Below are positions 18,799-27,508 of a stretch of 64,000 nucleotides of DNA, one piece after another (within the stretch, counting starts at the first letter, position 1; every line of letters begins with the position of its first letter). The notes beneath the pieces are model-generated. The model had not been told where the DNA came from. It worked only from the letters and a program-made list of their open reading frames with translations, and did no database searches. The DNA comes from Rhodospirillaceae bacterium (GTDB lineage Bacteria; Pseudomonadota; Alphaproteobacteria; DSM-16000; Inquilinaceae). Where the stretch lies: NCBI GenBank assembly GCA_020638595.1, contig JACKIG010000013.1, positions 62,001-126,000 of the forward strand, in the 5' to 3' direction. The translations under genes and the position numbers were made by a program.

Positions 18799-19374
18799 TC
18801 AGATGGTGGTCGGGGCGCCGGTGCCCGCAGGGGCCGGCGCGAAGGTGTTGAAGCGCCAGCCTTCGTGCGTCAGCTCCAGGCTCAACAGGGCGATGTCGTT
18901 GCCCATGGCATCCAGCTGCGGGGTCGCCTGCAGCTTGCTGGGCCAGGCATTGAACACCTCGTAGCGGCGGAACCGGGTATAGGGCCGGTCGGCGTCGGTG
19001 CCGCCGGCGGGCGGGCCGCCATGGCCGTGCAGGTCGGGGTCCCAGACGTCGATGAACAGGTTGCGCTTCAGCGGCATGCCGGGGGCCTTGCCGGTGCGCA
19101 GGAAGTCCAGCACGGCGTCGGCCCAGTCCTCCAGGCTGCTGTCCACCGCCAAGCCCTGCTCCAGCGTGATCGGGTCCCAGGTGGCGCGGTTGGGGTTGGC
19201 ATAGCGATGCAGGCTGTTGCCGCCGGACCAGGTTTCCGAAGCGTCCACCGATACCGACAGGCCCGAGATCTTCTGGACGCCGGCGACATAGATGCCCGCA
19301 GCGTCCGGGGGCGGCAGCGCGAAGCCCAGGCGGAACTGGTAGTTCCTGAGCGGGTTGTGGCGGATCGCCAGCAT
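18799..19374 (-). CDS. Inner tube protein 1 (T4 gp19-like, Afp1/Afp5 type)
   Basis: 191 residues, starting MLAIRHNPLRNYQFRLGFAL and containing VAGVQKISGLSVSVD, the conserved first beta-sheet of tail tube subunits, and ending with SLELTHEGWRF. It is longer than its downstream paralogue because of an insertion around residues 120-135 (HGHGGPPAGGTDADR). It lies 7 bases after the sheath stop. It builds the hollow inner tube through which cargo is loaded and expelled. Confidence 0.9.
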   Translation of the reverse strand: MLAIRHNPLRNYQFRLGFALPPPDAAGIYVAGVQKISGLSVSVDASETWSGGNSLHRYANPNRATWDPITLEQGLAVDSSLEDWADAVLDFLRTGKAPGMPLKRNLFIDVWDPDLHGHGGPPAGGTDADRPYTRFRRYEVFNAWPSKLQATPQLDAMGNDIALLSLELTHEGWRFNTFAPAPAGTGAPTTI

Positions 19375-19381
19375 GGCGGCC

Positions 19382-21781
19382 TCAATCCTCGGGCCGCTTC
19401 TGGCTGATCTGGATCACCACGAATTCCGCCGGCTTCACCGGGGCGAAGCCGACCAGCGCGGTGACGATGCCCTGGTCGATCAGCTCCTGCGGGTTGGTCT
19501 CGCGGTCGCACTTGACGCGGAAGGCTTCGTCCGGCGTGTCGCCCTGGAAGGCGCCCTGGCGGAACAGGCCCAGCATGAACGCCTCGATATTCAGGCGGAT
19601 GCGGTCCCACAGCTCGCTGTCGTTGGGCTCGAACACCGCCCATTGCATGCCCAGCTGGATGGATTCCTTCAGGAACAGCGCCAGGCGGCGCACCGGGACA
19701 TAGCGCCATTCCGGGTCCGACGACAGCGTGCGCGACCCCCAGACCACGGTGCCGGAATTGGGGAACTGGCGGATGCAGTTGAGGCCGATGGGGTTCAGCA
19801 GGTCCTGGTCGGCGTCCTCCATCTCGTGCTGCACTTCGATGGCGCCGCTGACCACGGCTTCGATGCCGGCCGGCGCCTTCCACACGCCGCGGGCGACATC
19901 GGTGCGGGCGAAGATCCCGGCCATGTGCCCCGACGGCGGAACGAAGCGTATGGGGTTGCGGCCGATGCCGACGGGGTCGGTCACTGCCAGCCACGGATAG
20001 AACATCGCGGCGTTGTTGGACCGCGTCGGCAGGCCTTCGACGAACTGGCGCACATCGGCCGCCGTCGTCTGGAAATCGCGGTCGATGCTGCCCGGCCCGT
20101 CGGCGACCAGGAACACGTCGTGCAGGTCGCAATAGGCCATGGCCTCCGACAGGAAGCCCGCGGCGTTGCGGCCCGGCAGCACCAGCATGTTGATGCGCAC
20201 GGTGTCGAAGGCGCGCATTCCCGAACGCCCCTGTACCGTGACGCTGCCGCGATACTGGGCCAGCGTCACCGGTCCGGTGCCGTCGGTCCCGCCGGCCAGC
20301 CGCAGCGGGTTGTCGCCGGTCGGTCCCGGGCGCAGCCCCGGTGCTGCCGGGCTGTTCTCGTCCAGTCCGACACTGCGGGCGGCGGCGAACAGGGTATTCA
20401 CGACCGGGTCGATACCGGCCCGGATCACCTCGCCCACGCTGACGGACACCCCGCTCTGGGCATCGACGATCGTCCCGGCCGCACCGGCGATCGCCGGCAG
20501 CGTATCGTCCCAGGCCGCGTTGGCGGCATCCGTCGCCAATGCCAGCGTCACGCCGGTGGCTCGCGGGGCAGCGGTGATGACCAGGAAGGCGCCGGCGTCG
20601 TCGATGGCCACGCCGAAGGTATTGGCGGCGGCCGCGTCGATTTCCTGCTGCAGCCGCTGGCCCAGCGCTGCCAGGCTGACGGCGTTTTCCGCCCCGCCGA
20701 AGACCACCTGGAAGGCCTGGTTGGTGGCAGGGGTGGCGGTATCGGTGGCCGTCAGCGTCACCGTCTGGCCGCTCAGGTCCATGGTCGGGCCGCCCGCCAG
20801 CCCGATGACGCGATAGGCGGTCGTCGCCACCATCGGCTCGATGCGCATATGCCGGCCGTCGGCGGCGTTCACCTCTGTCACCCGGAACTGGGCGTCCGGC
20901 GCGTTCGCCTGCGCTGCGACCAGCGCCGTCAGCTGGGCCGCGGTCAAGGTCGCGAAGCCGTTGGCGATCGTGCCGCCCGCTGCGGTCACTGGCGCGTTGC
21001 CGAAACCGACGGTGCGCGGCTGGTCGACCGGCAGGCCGGCGCCCGACGGGGCGTCGCGCCACCTGATCTCGATCTCCGCGCCCTCCGCGATGCGGTAGGT
21101 CCCCGGGTTGCCGCCGACATCCGCAACGGGGCGCGTCGTCAGTGCGGCGATGCGTTCCGGCAGCGGCGGCTGGGTGCGGTTGGCGGCATCCAGGAAGTCG
21201 CGCCCGAACAGGTCGACGGCACGGATGTAGCGCGAGGAGTCGTTGATGGCATTGACCGCATAGTCTTCGTGCTCGCGGTCCATGCGGACGTTGTCGAAGC
21301 GCTCCACCGTGCGGGCGCGTCCGTTTTCCACCCATTCCACCCGCACGCGGAAGGCCACGTCCTGGAAGGCGGAGGACGGTTCGACATGGATGCGGATGTT
21401 GCCGGCCCAGGCACCCTGCCCCTGGGCCTCGAACATCAGCACGTCGCGGGTAATGCCCCAGGCGTCCGCCTCGCGTGCCGCGACCGGGTCCGAGCGGCCC
21501 AGTGTCGCCGTTGCCGGCAAAACGCGCACGACGAAGGCCCGCCGTCCACCGGCGTTGAAGAAGGCTTCCACCGCCTGGGCCAGGAAGCCGGCCTCGCCAC
21601 GCCTGTGGCCGCCGAAGTTGCGCTCGAACTCCCGGAATCCGGTGACGAGGGTCGCCCGGTTGGGGATGCCGCGGGCGGCCTCGCCGATGAAGCCCGCGGT
21701 CGACGTCGCGACGCCCTGGATCGGCTTGATGCCGCTGCTCACCTCTTCCACATAGACGCCAGGGGTCAGGTATTCCGGCAT
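19382..21781 (-). CDS. Contractile tail sheath protein (Afp2/3/4 type), enlarged
   Basis: 799 residues. The start MPEYLTPGVYVEEVSSGIKP and the C-terminal region (WAVFEPNDSELWDRIRLNIE, then FRVKCDRETNPQELIDQG and GFAPVKPAEFVVIQI) are diagnostic of contractile sheath proteins. Typical eCIS sheaths are about 350-550 residues; here the excess sits in the middle (about residues 220-480), Ala/Thr-rich and beta-predicted, probably a surface-exposed extra domain. Only one sheath gene is present, whereas Afp has three. It polymerises around the tube and contracts to drive injection. Confidence 0.93.
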   Translation of the reverse strand: MPEYLTPGVYVEEVSSGIKPIQGVATSTAGFIGEAARGIPNRATLVTGFREFERNFGGHRRGEAGFLAQAVEAFFNAGGRRAFVVRVLPATATLGRSDPVAAREADAWGITRDVLMFEAQGQGAWAGNIRIHVEPSSAFQDVAFRVRVEWVENGRARTVERFDNVRMDREHEDYAVNAINDSSRYIRAVDLFGRDFLDAANRTQPPLPERIAALTTRPVADVGGNPGTYRIAEGAEIEIRWRDAPSGAGLPVDQPRTVGFGNAPVTAAGGTIANGFATLTAAQLTALVAAQANAPDAQFRVTEVNAADGRHMRIEPMVATTAYRVIGLAGGPTMDLSGQTVTLTATDTATPATNQAFQVVFGGAENAVSLAALGQRLQQEIDAAAANTFGVAIDDAGAFLVITAAPRATGVTLALATDAANAAWDDTLPAIAGAAGTIVDAQSGVSVSVGEVIRAGIDPVVNTLFAAARSVGLDENSPAAPGLRPGPTGDNPLRLAGGTDGTGPVTLAQYRGSVTVQGRSGMRAFDTVRINMLVLPGRNAAGFLSEAMAYCDLHDVFLVADGPGSIDRDFQTTAADVRQFVEGLPTRSNNAAMFYPWLAVTDPVGIGRNPIRFVPPSGHMAGIFARTDVARGVWKAPAGIEAVVSGAIEVQHEMEDADQDLLNPIGLNCIRQFPNSGTVVWGSRTLSSDPEWRYVPVRRLALFLKESIQLGMQWAVFEPNDSELWDRIRLNIEAFMLGLFRQGAFQGDTPDEAFRVKCDRETNPQELIDQGIVTALVGFAPVKPAEFVVIQISQKRPED

Positions 21782-21790
21782 GTCTGCCTC

Positions 21791-23782
21791 CTAAGGCCGT
21801 GACTCGTTTCTGCGCAACCGGGTGATGACCGGGCGCACGCCCGGACTGCCTGTGGCGGGCCGCCCCGGATAGTCGGGAGCCTGCGGATCGGCGTCTTCGG
21901 CAAGCTGGCGGGCAAGGTCGCGAAGCTGCACGTCGACGACTTCGGCCAGCGGCGCGGTGACGCCGGGCACGCGGTCGTCCAGGTAGGTTGAGACCCGGTA
22001 TTCCAGCGTGATCCGGTAGAGCGCGTTGATCAGGTCGTCGCGGCGGCGCAGCTGCTTCTGGTACATGAACAGGCTGCGCTGCTGGACCAGCGTGGCACCG
22101 CGCGGCCAGGTCCCGACGATGGGCCGGTCAAGCCGCAGCGTATCGCCGTCGATGCCGGTGACGACGGCGCCGAAGCTGTCGCCGGTGGCCGAGAAGCCGT
22201 CGTCGCTGCGCGCCAGCACCACCGGATCGCCGATGGACCAGTCGACGGCGCGCGACAGGCTGCGCCGGGCCAGCGGGTCGATGGGACCGTAAGGCCGGCC
22301 CTGGAGGTGCAGGTGCGACAGCCGGAAGCCCACCGGCAGGCCGCCCGGATCGCCGACCGTCAGCAGCATGCCGTGCCCCCCGGCCGGCGGGCCGGGCGCC
22401 GGCACCGTCGGCGCGGCCGCCAGCGGCTGCCCGTCGGCGAACAGGGACACGGTCCCCGCCCGGGCATCGACCAGGATGTGGATGTCCACGCCGGCTTCCA
22501 GCCGTGCGGCGGGAATGGCGGCCACGGCGGGCGCGAAGGCGGCCCCGCCCGACTGCGTGGCCGTGGCCTGAAGCTCCGCCTGCACGGTGCCGGCCGCATC
22601 GACCGGGCGGATGTCCAGGCGCAGCACGGTGCTGGCATGGTCCAGCGACAGGATGCGGAAGGCCGGTCCGGCCGCTGTCCCGGGATCCAGCCGCAGCCCG
22701 GCGGTCAGCGCGAAGCCGCCGGCCCCGGGGTGCTGGGGGTCCCAGGCCTGGGGAATCGGCGGACTTTCGAACACCAGATAGGTCGCCGTGGCGGCCCCGG
22801 TGAAGCGCAGCGATCCGGCATCCTCCACCGCGCCGCCGGCCAGGACGGGGGTCTCGCCCGTCCGCCGGTCGGCGAACCCCCCCTCCGGACCCAGCTGAAG
22901 CAGCGTGGCGCGGTTCGGTACCTCGCCCTCCGCCTGCAAGGTCAGGGTCGGGGCGCCGTCGGTCGCATCGGCGGCCAGCAGCGCCGGCCGGATCGGCAGT
23001 TGCGAGCGCACGGGGACCAGCCGCGCCCACTGCTCGAACATCACCGCCAGGTCCTGCTGCGATCCGGCCCAGAGGTCCAGGCGCATGTCGATGGCGACGG
23101 CCGTCGGGCTGGGGACGCGATGGCGGACCAGCCGCCCTTCGACCGCGCGCGCCGCCGCACCCAGGCCCAGGGCCGCGGCGGGATCGGTGCCGCTGTCCAG
23201 CACCTCGATGCGGGAGGTCCGCCGGACGGCCTGCTCGAAATCCGGCAGCACGCCCCGGCGGGGAGAGCTGAGGACAAGCCGCCGGCCGGCGCGGTCCCAC
23301 CGTATCGCCGTCTGCCGCAGTTCGGCGCGGCGGGCCGCATCGTCGACCGGCACGCCGGCAACGGCGAAGCCGCCGCTATCCACCGCTGTCACCAGGGCGG
23401 CCTGGATGGCCGCGGCGACCTGGCGCCCGGTGGCGTCGTCGAAAGGCTGTCCCGCCAGGGCGTCGAGATCCGGGGCAAGGGTGGCTTCGGCATCGCCGTC
23501 GACCCGCAGGCGCACCGGGCCGGACGCGGGGACCGTATCGGCCGGCCCGCGCGCCGCGCCGGCCAGGAATCCGGGCGTCTGAACCCAGAGGAAGGTGGCG
23601 CGTGGAGGCTCGCGCTCGGACTCCGTCTCCAGGTTCAACGGGCCGATGACGGAGACATAGGGCAGGCGGGGCGGGCGGTAGTTCGGATCGGCAACGCCAT
23701 GGCCGGCGAACAGCGGCGCCCGATCGATGCGGAGTCCTGATCGCGCACGCCACAACAGGGCGTGCAGAACGTCCCAAGACAA
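21791..23782 (-). CDS. Unrecognised 663-residue protein, first gene of the eCIS operon
   Basis: ATG 23782 follows the AT-rich intergenic region, and the stop is 10 bases before the sheath gene, so it is the promoter-proximal gene of the operon. No family is recognised. Residues about 1-70 (MSWDVLHALLWRARSGLRID, then RPPRLPYVSVIGPLNL) look globular. Residues about 330-490 have a concanavalin/LamG-like run of beta strands ending in VGFRLSHLHLQGRPYG. The C-terminal 130 residues include RSLFMYQKQLRRRDDLINAL and are helical. It lacks a signal peptide and membrane segment. It may be a tail-terminator, a particle-surface protein or a cargo adaptor; the sequence does not decide. Confidence 0.6.
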   Translation of the reverse strand: MSWDVLHALLWRARSGLRIDRAPLFAGHGVADPNYRPPRLPYVSVIGPLNLETESEREPPRATFLWVQTPGFLAGAARGPADTVPASGPVRLRVDGDAEATLAPDLDALAGQPFDDATGRQVAAAIQAALVTAVDSGGFAVAGVPVDDAARRAELRQTAIRWDRAGRRLVLSSPRRGVLPDFEQAVRRTSRIEVLDSGTDPAAALGLGAAARAVEGRLVRHRVPSPTAVAIDMRLDLWAGSQQDLAVMFEQWARLVPVRSQLPIRPALLAADATDGAPTLTLQAEGEVPNRATLLQLGPEGGFADRRTGETPVLAGGAVEDAGSLRFTGAATATYLVFESPPIPQAWDPQHPGAGGFALTAGLRLDPGTAAGPAFRILSLDHASTVLRLDIRPVDAAGTVQAELQATATQSGGAAFAPAVAAIPAARLEAGVDIHILVDARAGTVSLFADGQPLAAAPTVPAPGPPAGGHGMLLTVGDPGGLPVGFRLSHLHLQGRPYGPIDPLARRSLSRAVDWSIGDPVVLARSDDGFSATGDSFGAVVTGIDGDTLRLDRPIVGTWPRGATLVQQRSLFMYQKQLRRRDDLINALYRITLEYRVSTYLDDRVPGVTAPLAEVVDVQLRDLARQLAEDADPQAPDYPGRPATGSPGVRPVITRLRRNESRP

Positions 23783-24077
23783 GATGCCTGCCCACCCTAG
23801 TCGTCGTGCAGAAATGACGATCTAATTACCCAAACCTTAGCCAATACGTTTCGATAATGTCAATACTGTTCCTTTGTTTGATTACAAACATACCAATTAA
23901 TTCTCAATATTAACGTAAAATTAACTAAAATTTTCATCAATCTGCGTGCCATCTCCCCTAGCGTGGGGGTTGACAGGCCGGGGTTTCGGCTGACTCCATC
24001 AGGGTCGGCCGGCAGGGTCGGCCGACACACCGACAAGGGCCAACCGCGGCCGGTGGCCGCTATGGCATCATGGGGCG
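23783..24077. promoter_or_regulatory. AT-rich divergent promoter region of the eCIS operon and its ATPase
   Basis: Between the divergent ATG codons at 23782 and 24078 lies a stretch (about 23815-23945) that is strikingly A/T rich compared with the surrounding DNA, with runs such as TTAATTCTCAATATTAACG. This is the only sizeable non-coding gap in the first 26 kb and must hold the promoters for both transcription units. I cannot assign a confident -35/-10 pair. Such AT-rich control regions are typical targets for H-NS/MucR/Ros-type silencers (inference). Confidence 0.6.
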
Positions 24078-26456
24078 ATGCTCGATCCGTTTCTCAGCGA
24101 AGCGCTCCGCCGGCTTGACAGGTGGCTGCTGCAGGTCTGCGACGAGGAGGAGCGGCGCGCCCGGCTGCTGGCCGGCGACGGCAGCGGCGGCTGGGCCGGC
24201 GTGCGCAACCTGGCCCGGCCGGAGACGGCCGCCCTGGCCTTCGCCGGCCCCCCCATGGACGGGCCATTGCTGCCGCCCGGCGATCACGCGTTCCATCGCA
24301 TCGGCACCGCGCTGGGGCTTGAGGCATGCGAGCTGGAGGCACTGCTGGTGGCGCTGGCCCCGCATGTGGAGCCACGCTACCAGTCGCTCTATGCCGTCCT
24401 GCAGGACGACCTGAACGAACGGCGCCCGACGGAACGCGTCGTGCTGGCCGTGCTGGGGCGCGAGGCCCGGCGGCGCCGCTGCCTGTCGGAAAGCCTGCGC
24501 CCTGCGGGACGGCTGATCCAGGGCGGCTTCCTGGTTCGCGAAGCCGGCGTCTTCGCCCCGCTGGCCTGCCCGCTGCGCCTGGCCGATGACATGCTGTCGG
24601 CCCTGCTGGGGGGCGACCGGCCGCCGATACCCGGCGCGGCACACCAGGGATGGGCAGCCGGGGAGGGGCCGCAGGCCGGCCGGCAGGCCTGGCAGGTCAT
24701 CCATGGCGGCGGCGACCGTGTCGGGCTGGCCCGTCAGCTGGCGGGGGAGGGGGTGCGCATCGTCGATGTGCGGGTGCCGCCCGATGGCAGCCTGGCCCCG
24801 CTTGTCTGCCGGGCGGCCTGGCGTGTCGGCGTGGCCGCGGACAGCCTGCCGGTGATCGACCTGGCCGGCCTGGACGATCACGAAGCCCTGGCGGCGGCGC
24901 GCAGCGTGGAGATGCTGGTCCGCCGGCTCGGCGGCCGTGCCTGGCTGCTGGCGCGCAATCCGCTGGACCTGTCGGCACCGCATGTGGATTGCCGGCCCAT
25001 GGCGTGGTCCGGGCGGCGGGACGCCTGGCTTGGGGAGGCACGGCGCCGGGGAACGCCGCTGACGGTGGACGCGGGCGAGCGCCTGGCCACGCGTCACCGC
25101 CTGCAACCGGCGGAGATCCGGGAAGTCTTCGACCGGACACCGGGCGACGACGAAGCGGCGCTGGACCAGACGGCGGAACACATGCGGCGGGCCGCCGTGC
25201 TGCACACGGTCCGGCTGGTGCCGGAGCGGGATTTCGACGACCTGGTCGTCCGCGATACCACGCGCGAAGCGCTGGAGCGGCTGGTCTTCTATGTCCGCAA
25301 TCGCGACCGCGTCGCCGAGATGCGGGCGCTGGAACATCGCTATCAGTTGCAGCGCGGACCGATCGTGCTGTTTTCCGGCCGGTCCGGTACCGGCAAGACG
25401 CTGGCGGCGGAGGTGATTGCCAAATCCCTGGGTCGGCAACTGCACGTCGTCGACCTTGCCAGGCTGGTCAGTAAATATATCGGAGAAACCGAGAAACAGA
25501 TCGACGATGTCCTGACGCAAGGGGAGCAGGCGTCTACAGTACTTTTGTTCGACGAAGCGGATGTGCTGTTTTCGAACCGCATGGAGAAAGCATCGAACGC
25601 CAGTGAACACTTCGCCAATATGGTCGTCGGATATCTGTTGCAGCGGATCGAACGCCATGACGGCCTGGTCATCCTGTCGACCAACCTGCGTCACGCCATC
25701 GACGAGGCGTTCCTGCGCCGGTTCCAGTTCCGGATCGAATTCCCGCTGCCCGAGCCGGGGGAGCGCCACCGCATCTGGGAGCTGATGCTGCCCCCCGGCG
25801 TCGAGCGGGCAGGGGACATCGACATCGACACCCTGGCCGCCCGGCACCGCCTGGCCGGCGGCGAGATCCGCAACGCTGCCCTGAAGGCGATCTTTCTGGC
25901 GGAACAGGACGGCCGGCCCGTCGGACAGGCCCATCTCGAGCGCGGCGTCGCGCTGGAGCTGCTGGAACTGGGCCGCATCTCGCGCCGCCCCCCGGATGGC
26001 GGGGACGCGGGCGGGACCGGAACCCTGCCCGAACCCGACCGCGGCCAGTTGCTGCGGCGCTGCGCCGACGTCATCCAGGATGTGCTGGAGGCGTATCTGC
26101 GGCCGCGCTTCCTGAAGGAGATCCACATCGTCCAGGGCTCGCCGACGGACGAGACGCTGGCCGGCAAGCGCCCCGCGGTGTCGGTGGCGCTGTTCCGGCT
26201 TGCCCGCCGGCGCGGCGCGGCGGGCCTGCGGGTCGGGGCCATCGTCTCCGCCTGGTCACATCGGGCGGAGGAAGAGCATGAATTGCTGGGCGTTGTGCAC
26301 GAGGCGCTGTCGACCACCGGGCAGCTCGACCTGCTGGGCCGCACGGCCAGCCTGCGCGTCCAGGAAAGCCACGACTTCGACCTGCTGCACCGCTTCTGGA
26401 GCAGCCACGACCACCCGGTCCGCGCCAGCGTCGTGCTGGATGTGGAGATTGACTAG
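24078..26456 (+). CDS. AAA+ ATPase (Afp15-like) fused to a Pvc16/Afp16-like C-terminal domain
   Basis: 792 residues. Residues 1-400 form a helical N-terminal region. The AAA+ core has Walker A GRSGTGKT (about residue 433) and Walker B VLLFDEADVLF (about residue 490), a sensor segment ILSTNLRHAIDEAFLRRFQF, and a C-terminal helical lid. This is the cell-division-type ATPase found with every eCIS (Afp15). From about residue 655 the sequence changes: VIQDVLEAYLRP, VSVALFRLARR, VGAIVSAWSHRAEEEHELLG and a final HPVRASVVLDVEID resemble the DUF4255/Pvc16 N-terminal family, the tail terminator of PVC/Afp. If so, ATPase and terminator are one protein here. It is divergent from the structural operon and shares its control region. 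Confidence 0.82.
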   Translation: MLDPFLSEALRRLDRWLLQVCDEEERRARLLAGDGSGGWAGVRNLARPETAALAFAGPPMDGPLLPPGDHAFHRIGTALGLEACELEALLVALAPHVEPRYQSLYAVLQDDLNERRPTERVVLAVLGREARRRRCLSESLRPAGRLIQGGFLVREAGVFAPLACPLRLADDMLSALLGGDRPPIPGAAHQGWAAGEGPQAGRQAWQVIHGGGDRVGLARQLAGEGVRIVDVRVPPDGSLAPLVCRAAWRVGVAADSLPVIDLAGLDDHEALAAARSVEMLVRRLGGRAWLLARNPLDLSAPHVDCRPMAWSGRRDAWLGEARRRGTPLTVDAGERLATRHRLQPAEIREVFDRTPGDDEAALDQTAEHMRRAAVLHTVRLVPERDFDDLVVRDTTREALERLVFYVRNRDRVAEMRALEHRYQLQRGPIVLFSGRSGTGKTLAAEVIAKSLGRQLHVVDLARLVSKYIGETEKQIDDVLTQGEQASTVLLFDEADVLFSNRMEKASNASEHFANMVVGYLLQRIERHDGLVILSTNLRHAIDEAFLRRFQFRIEFPLPEPGERHRIWELMLPPGVERAGDIDIDTLAARHRLAGGEIRNAALKAIFLAEQDGRPVGQAHLERGVALELLELGRISRRPPDGGDAGGTGTLPEPDRGQLLRRCADVIQDVLEAYLRPRFLKEIHIVQGSPTDETLAGKRPAVSVALFRLARRRGAAGLRVGAIVSAWSHRAEEEHELLGVVHEALSTTGQLDLLGRTASLRVQESHDFDLLHRFWSSHDHPVRASVVLDVEID

Positions 26457-26627
26457 CGGCTGCGGGCAGACGTGGCCCCGGCCCCCGGGACGGATTTGCG
26501 GCCCTTGCGCGCCGGTCGCCGTCTTGACACCCGGCGGTGTCGTGGTCGAGCCTGACGGGATCCGACCGCCCGAGTTTCCCCCCCACCCCGCAGATGCAGT
26601 AGGACCGCTTTCCGTTTGAGCGTTGAG
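26457..26627. other. Intergenic gap between the ATPase and the ion channel gene
   Basis: 170 bases without a gene. It must include the promoter of the channel gene. A TTG start at 26616 for that gene is possible, but its flanks show no clear ribosome binding site. No terminator-like hairpin with a T run is obvious. Confidence 0.4.
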
Positions 26628-27461
26628 ATGACATCCGAGAGGCGGGTTGCGCGGCTGAAGCGGCGACTCTACCGCCATCTTGCGCCCGCGGCCTGGCCCA
26701 GAGAGGGGTTGTCGCCGGCCAACCAGTTCCTCTGCGCGACGATCGTGCTGAGTGCCATCGTCGTGATCTTCGAGAGCGAGCCGACCATCTATGCGCTCTC
26801 GCCGGCGGGATTCCGGCTGGCGGAGCTGGCGTTCTGCGCGGTCTTCCTGACCGAATACGTCGCCCGGGTCTTCGCGGCCGGGGAAGACCCGCGATACGCC
26901 GGGGTCTTCGGGCGCATCCGCTACATGCTGACGCCGATGGCGATCCTGGACCTGCTGGCCATCGCGCCGTCGCTGATCGTGCTGTGGGGGCAGGATGCCA
27001 TGTTGCTGCGCATCCTGCGGCTGGTGCGCATCCTGCGGCTGGCCCGGCTGGGCCGGTTCTCGCTGGCCATGCAGGCGCTGGTTGAGGCCATCGGGGCAAG
27101 GCGGTACGAACTGGGGTTGAGCGCGGCCATGTCGGGGATCGTGCTGATCTTTTCCGCCACGGTCATGCATGCGGTGGAAGGGGCCGACCAGCCGGAGGCA
27201 TTCGGCAGCATTCCGCGTGCCCTGTGGTGGGCGGTGGCGACATTGACCACGGTGGGCTACGGCGACGTCTATCCGGTCACTGCCGCCGGGCGCATCTGCG
27301 GCGCGCTCAGCGCCATCGCTGCGATCGGCCTGATCGCCATGCCCACCGGCATCGTCGCCGCCGCGTTCAGCGATGCCTTCGCCAAGCAACGCCAGCGCCC
27401 CAAGCGCCCCAAGCACCCCAAGCATCAGGACGCCGTAGACGGCATGCCGCCACCGGAATAG
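26628..27461 (+). CDS. Voltage-gated-type potassium channel (ion transporter family)
   Basis: 277 residues from ATG 26628; an in-frame TTG four codons earlier is an alternative. Six transmembrane segments are apparent. An Arg-rich S4-like helix (LLRILRLVRILRLARLGR, about residues 126-143) is followed by the pore helix and the selectivity filter TVGYGD (208-213), specific for K+. The C-terminus is a basic tail (KQRQRPKRPKHPKHQ). It would conduct K+ across the inner membrane and help set membrane potential. The gene stands alone on the + strand with a 48-base gap to the next gene. Confidence 0.88.
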   Translation: MTSERRVARLKRRLYRHLAPAAWPREGLSPANQFLCATIVLSAIVVIFESEPTIYALSPAGFRLAELAFCAVFLTEYVARVFAAGEDPRYAGVFGRIRYMLTPMAILDLLAIAPSLIVLWGQDAMLLRILRLVRILRLARLGRFSLAMQALVEAIGARRYELGLSAAMSGIVLIFSATVMHAVEGADQPEAFGSIPRALWWAVATLTTVGYGDVYPVTAAGRICGALSAIAAIGLIAMPTGIVAAAFSDAFAKQRQRPKRPKHPKHQDAVDGMPPPE

Positions 27462-27508
27462 ACGGGCGCCGGGCACGCAGTCGTCCGCACAGGAAGGGTA
27501 CAGTCGGC

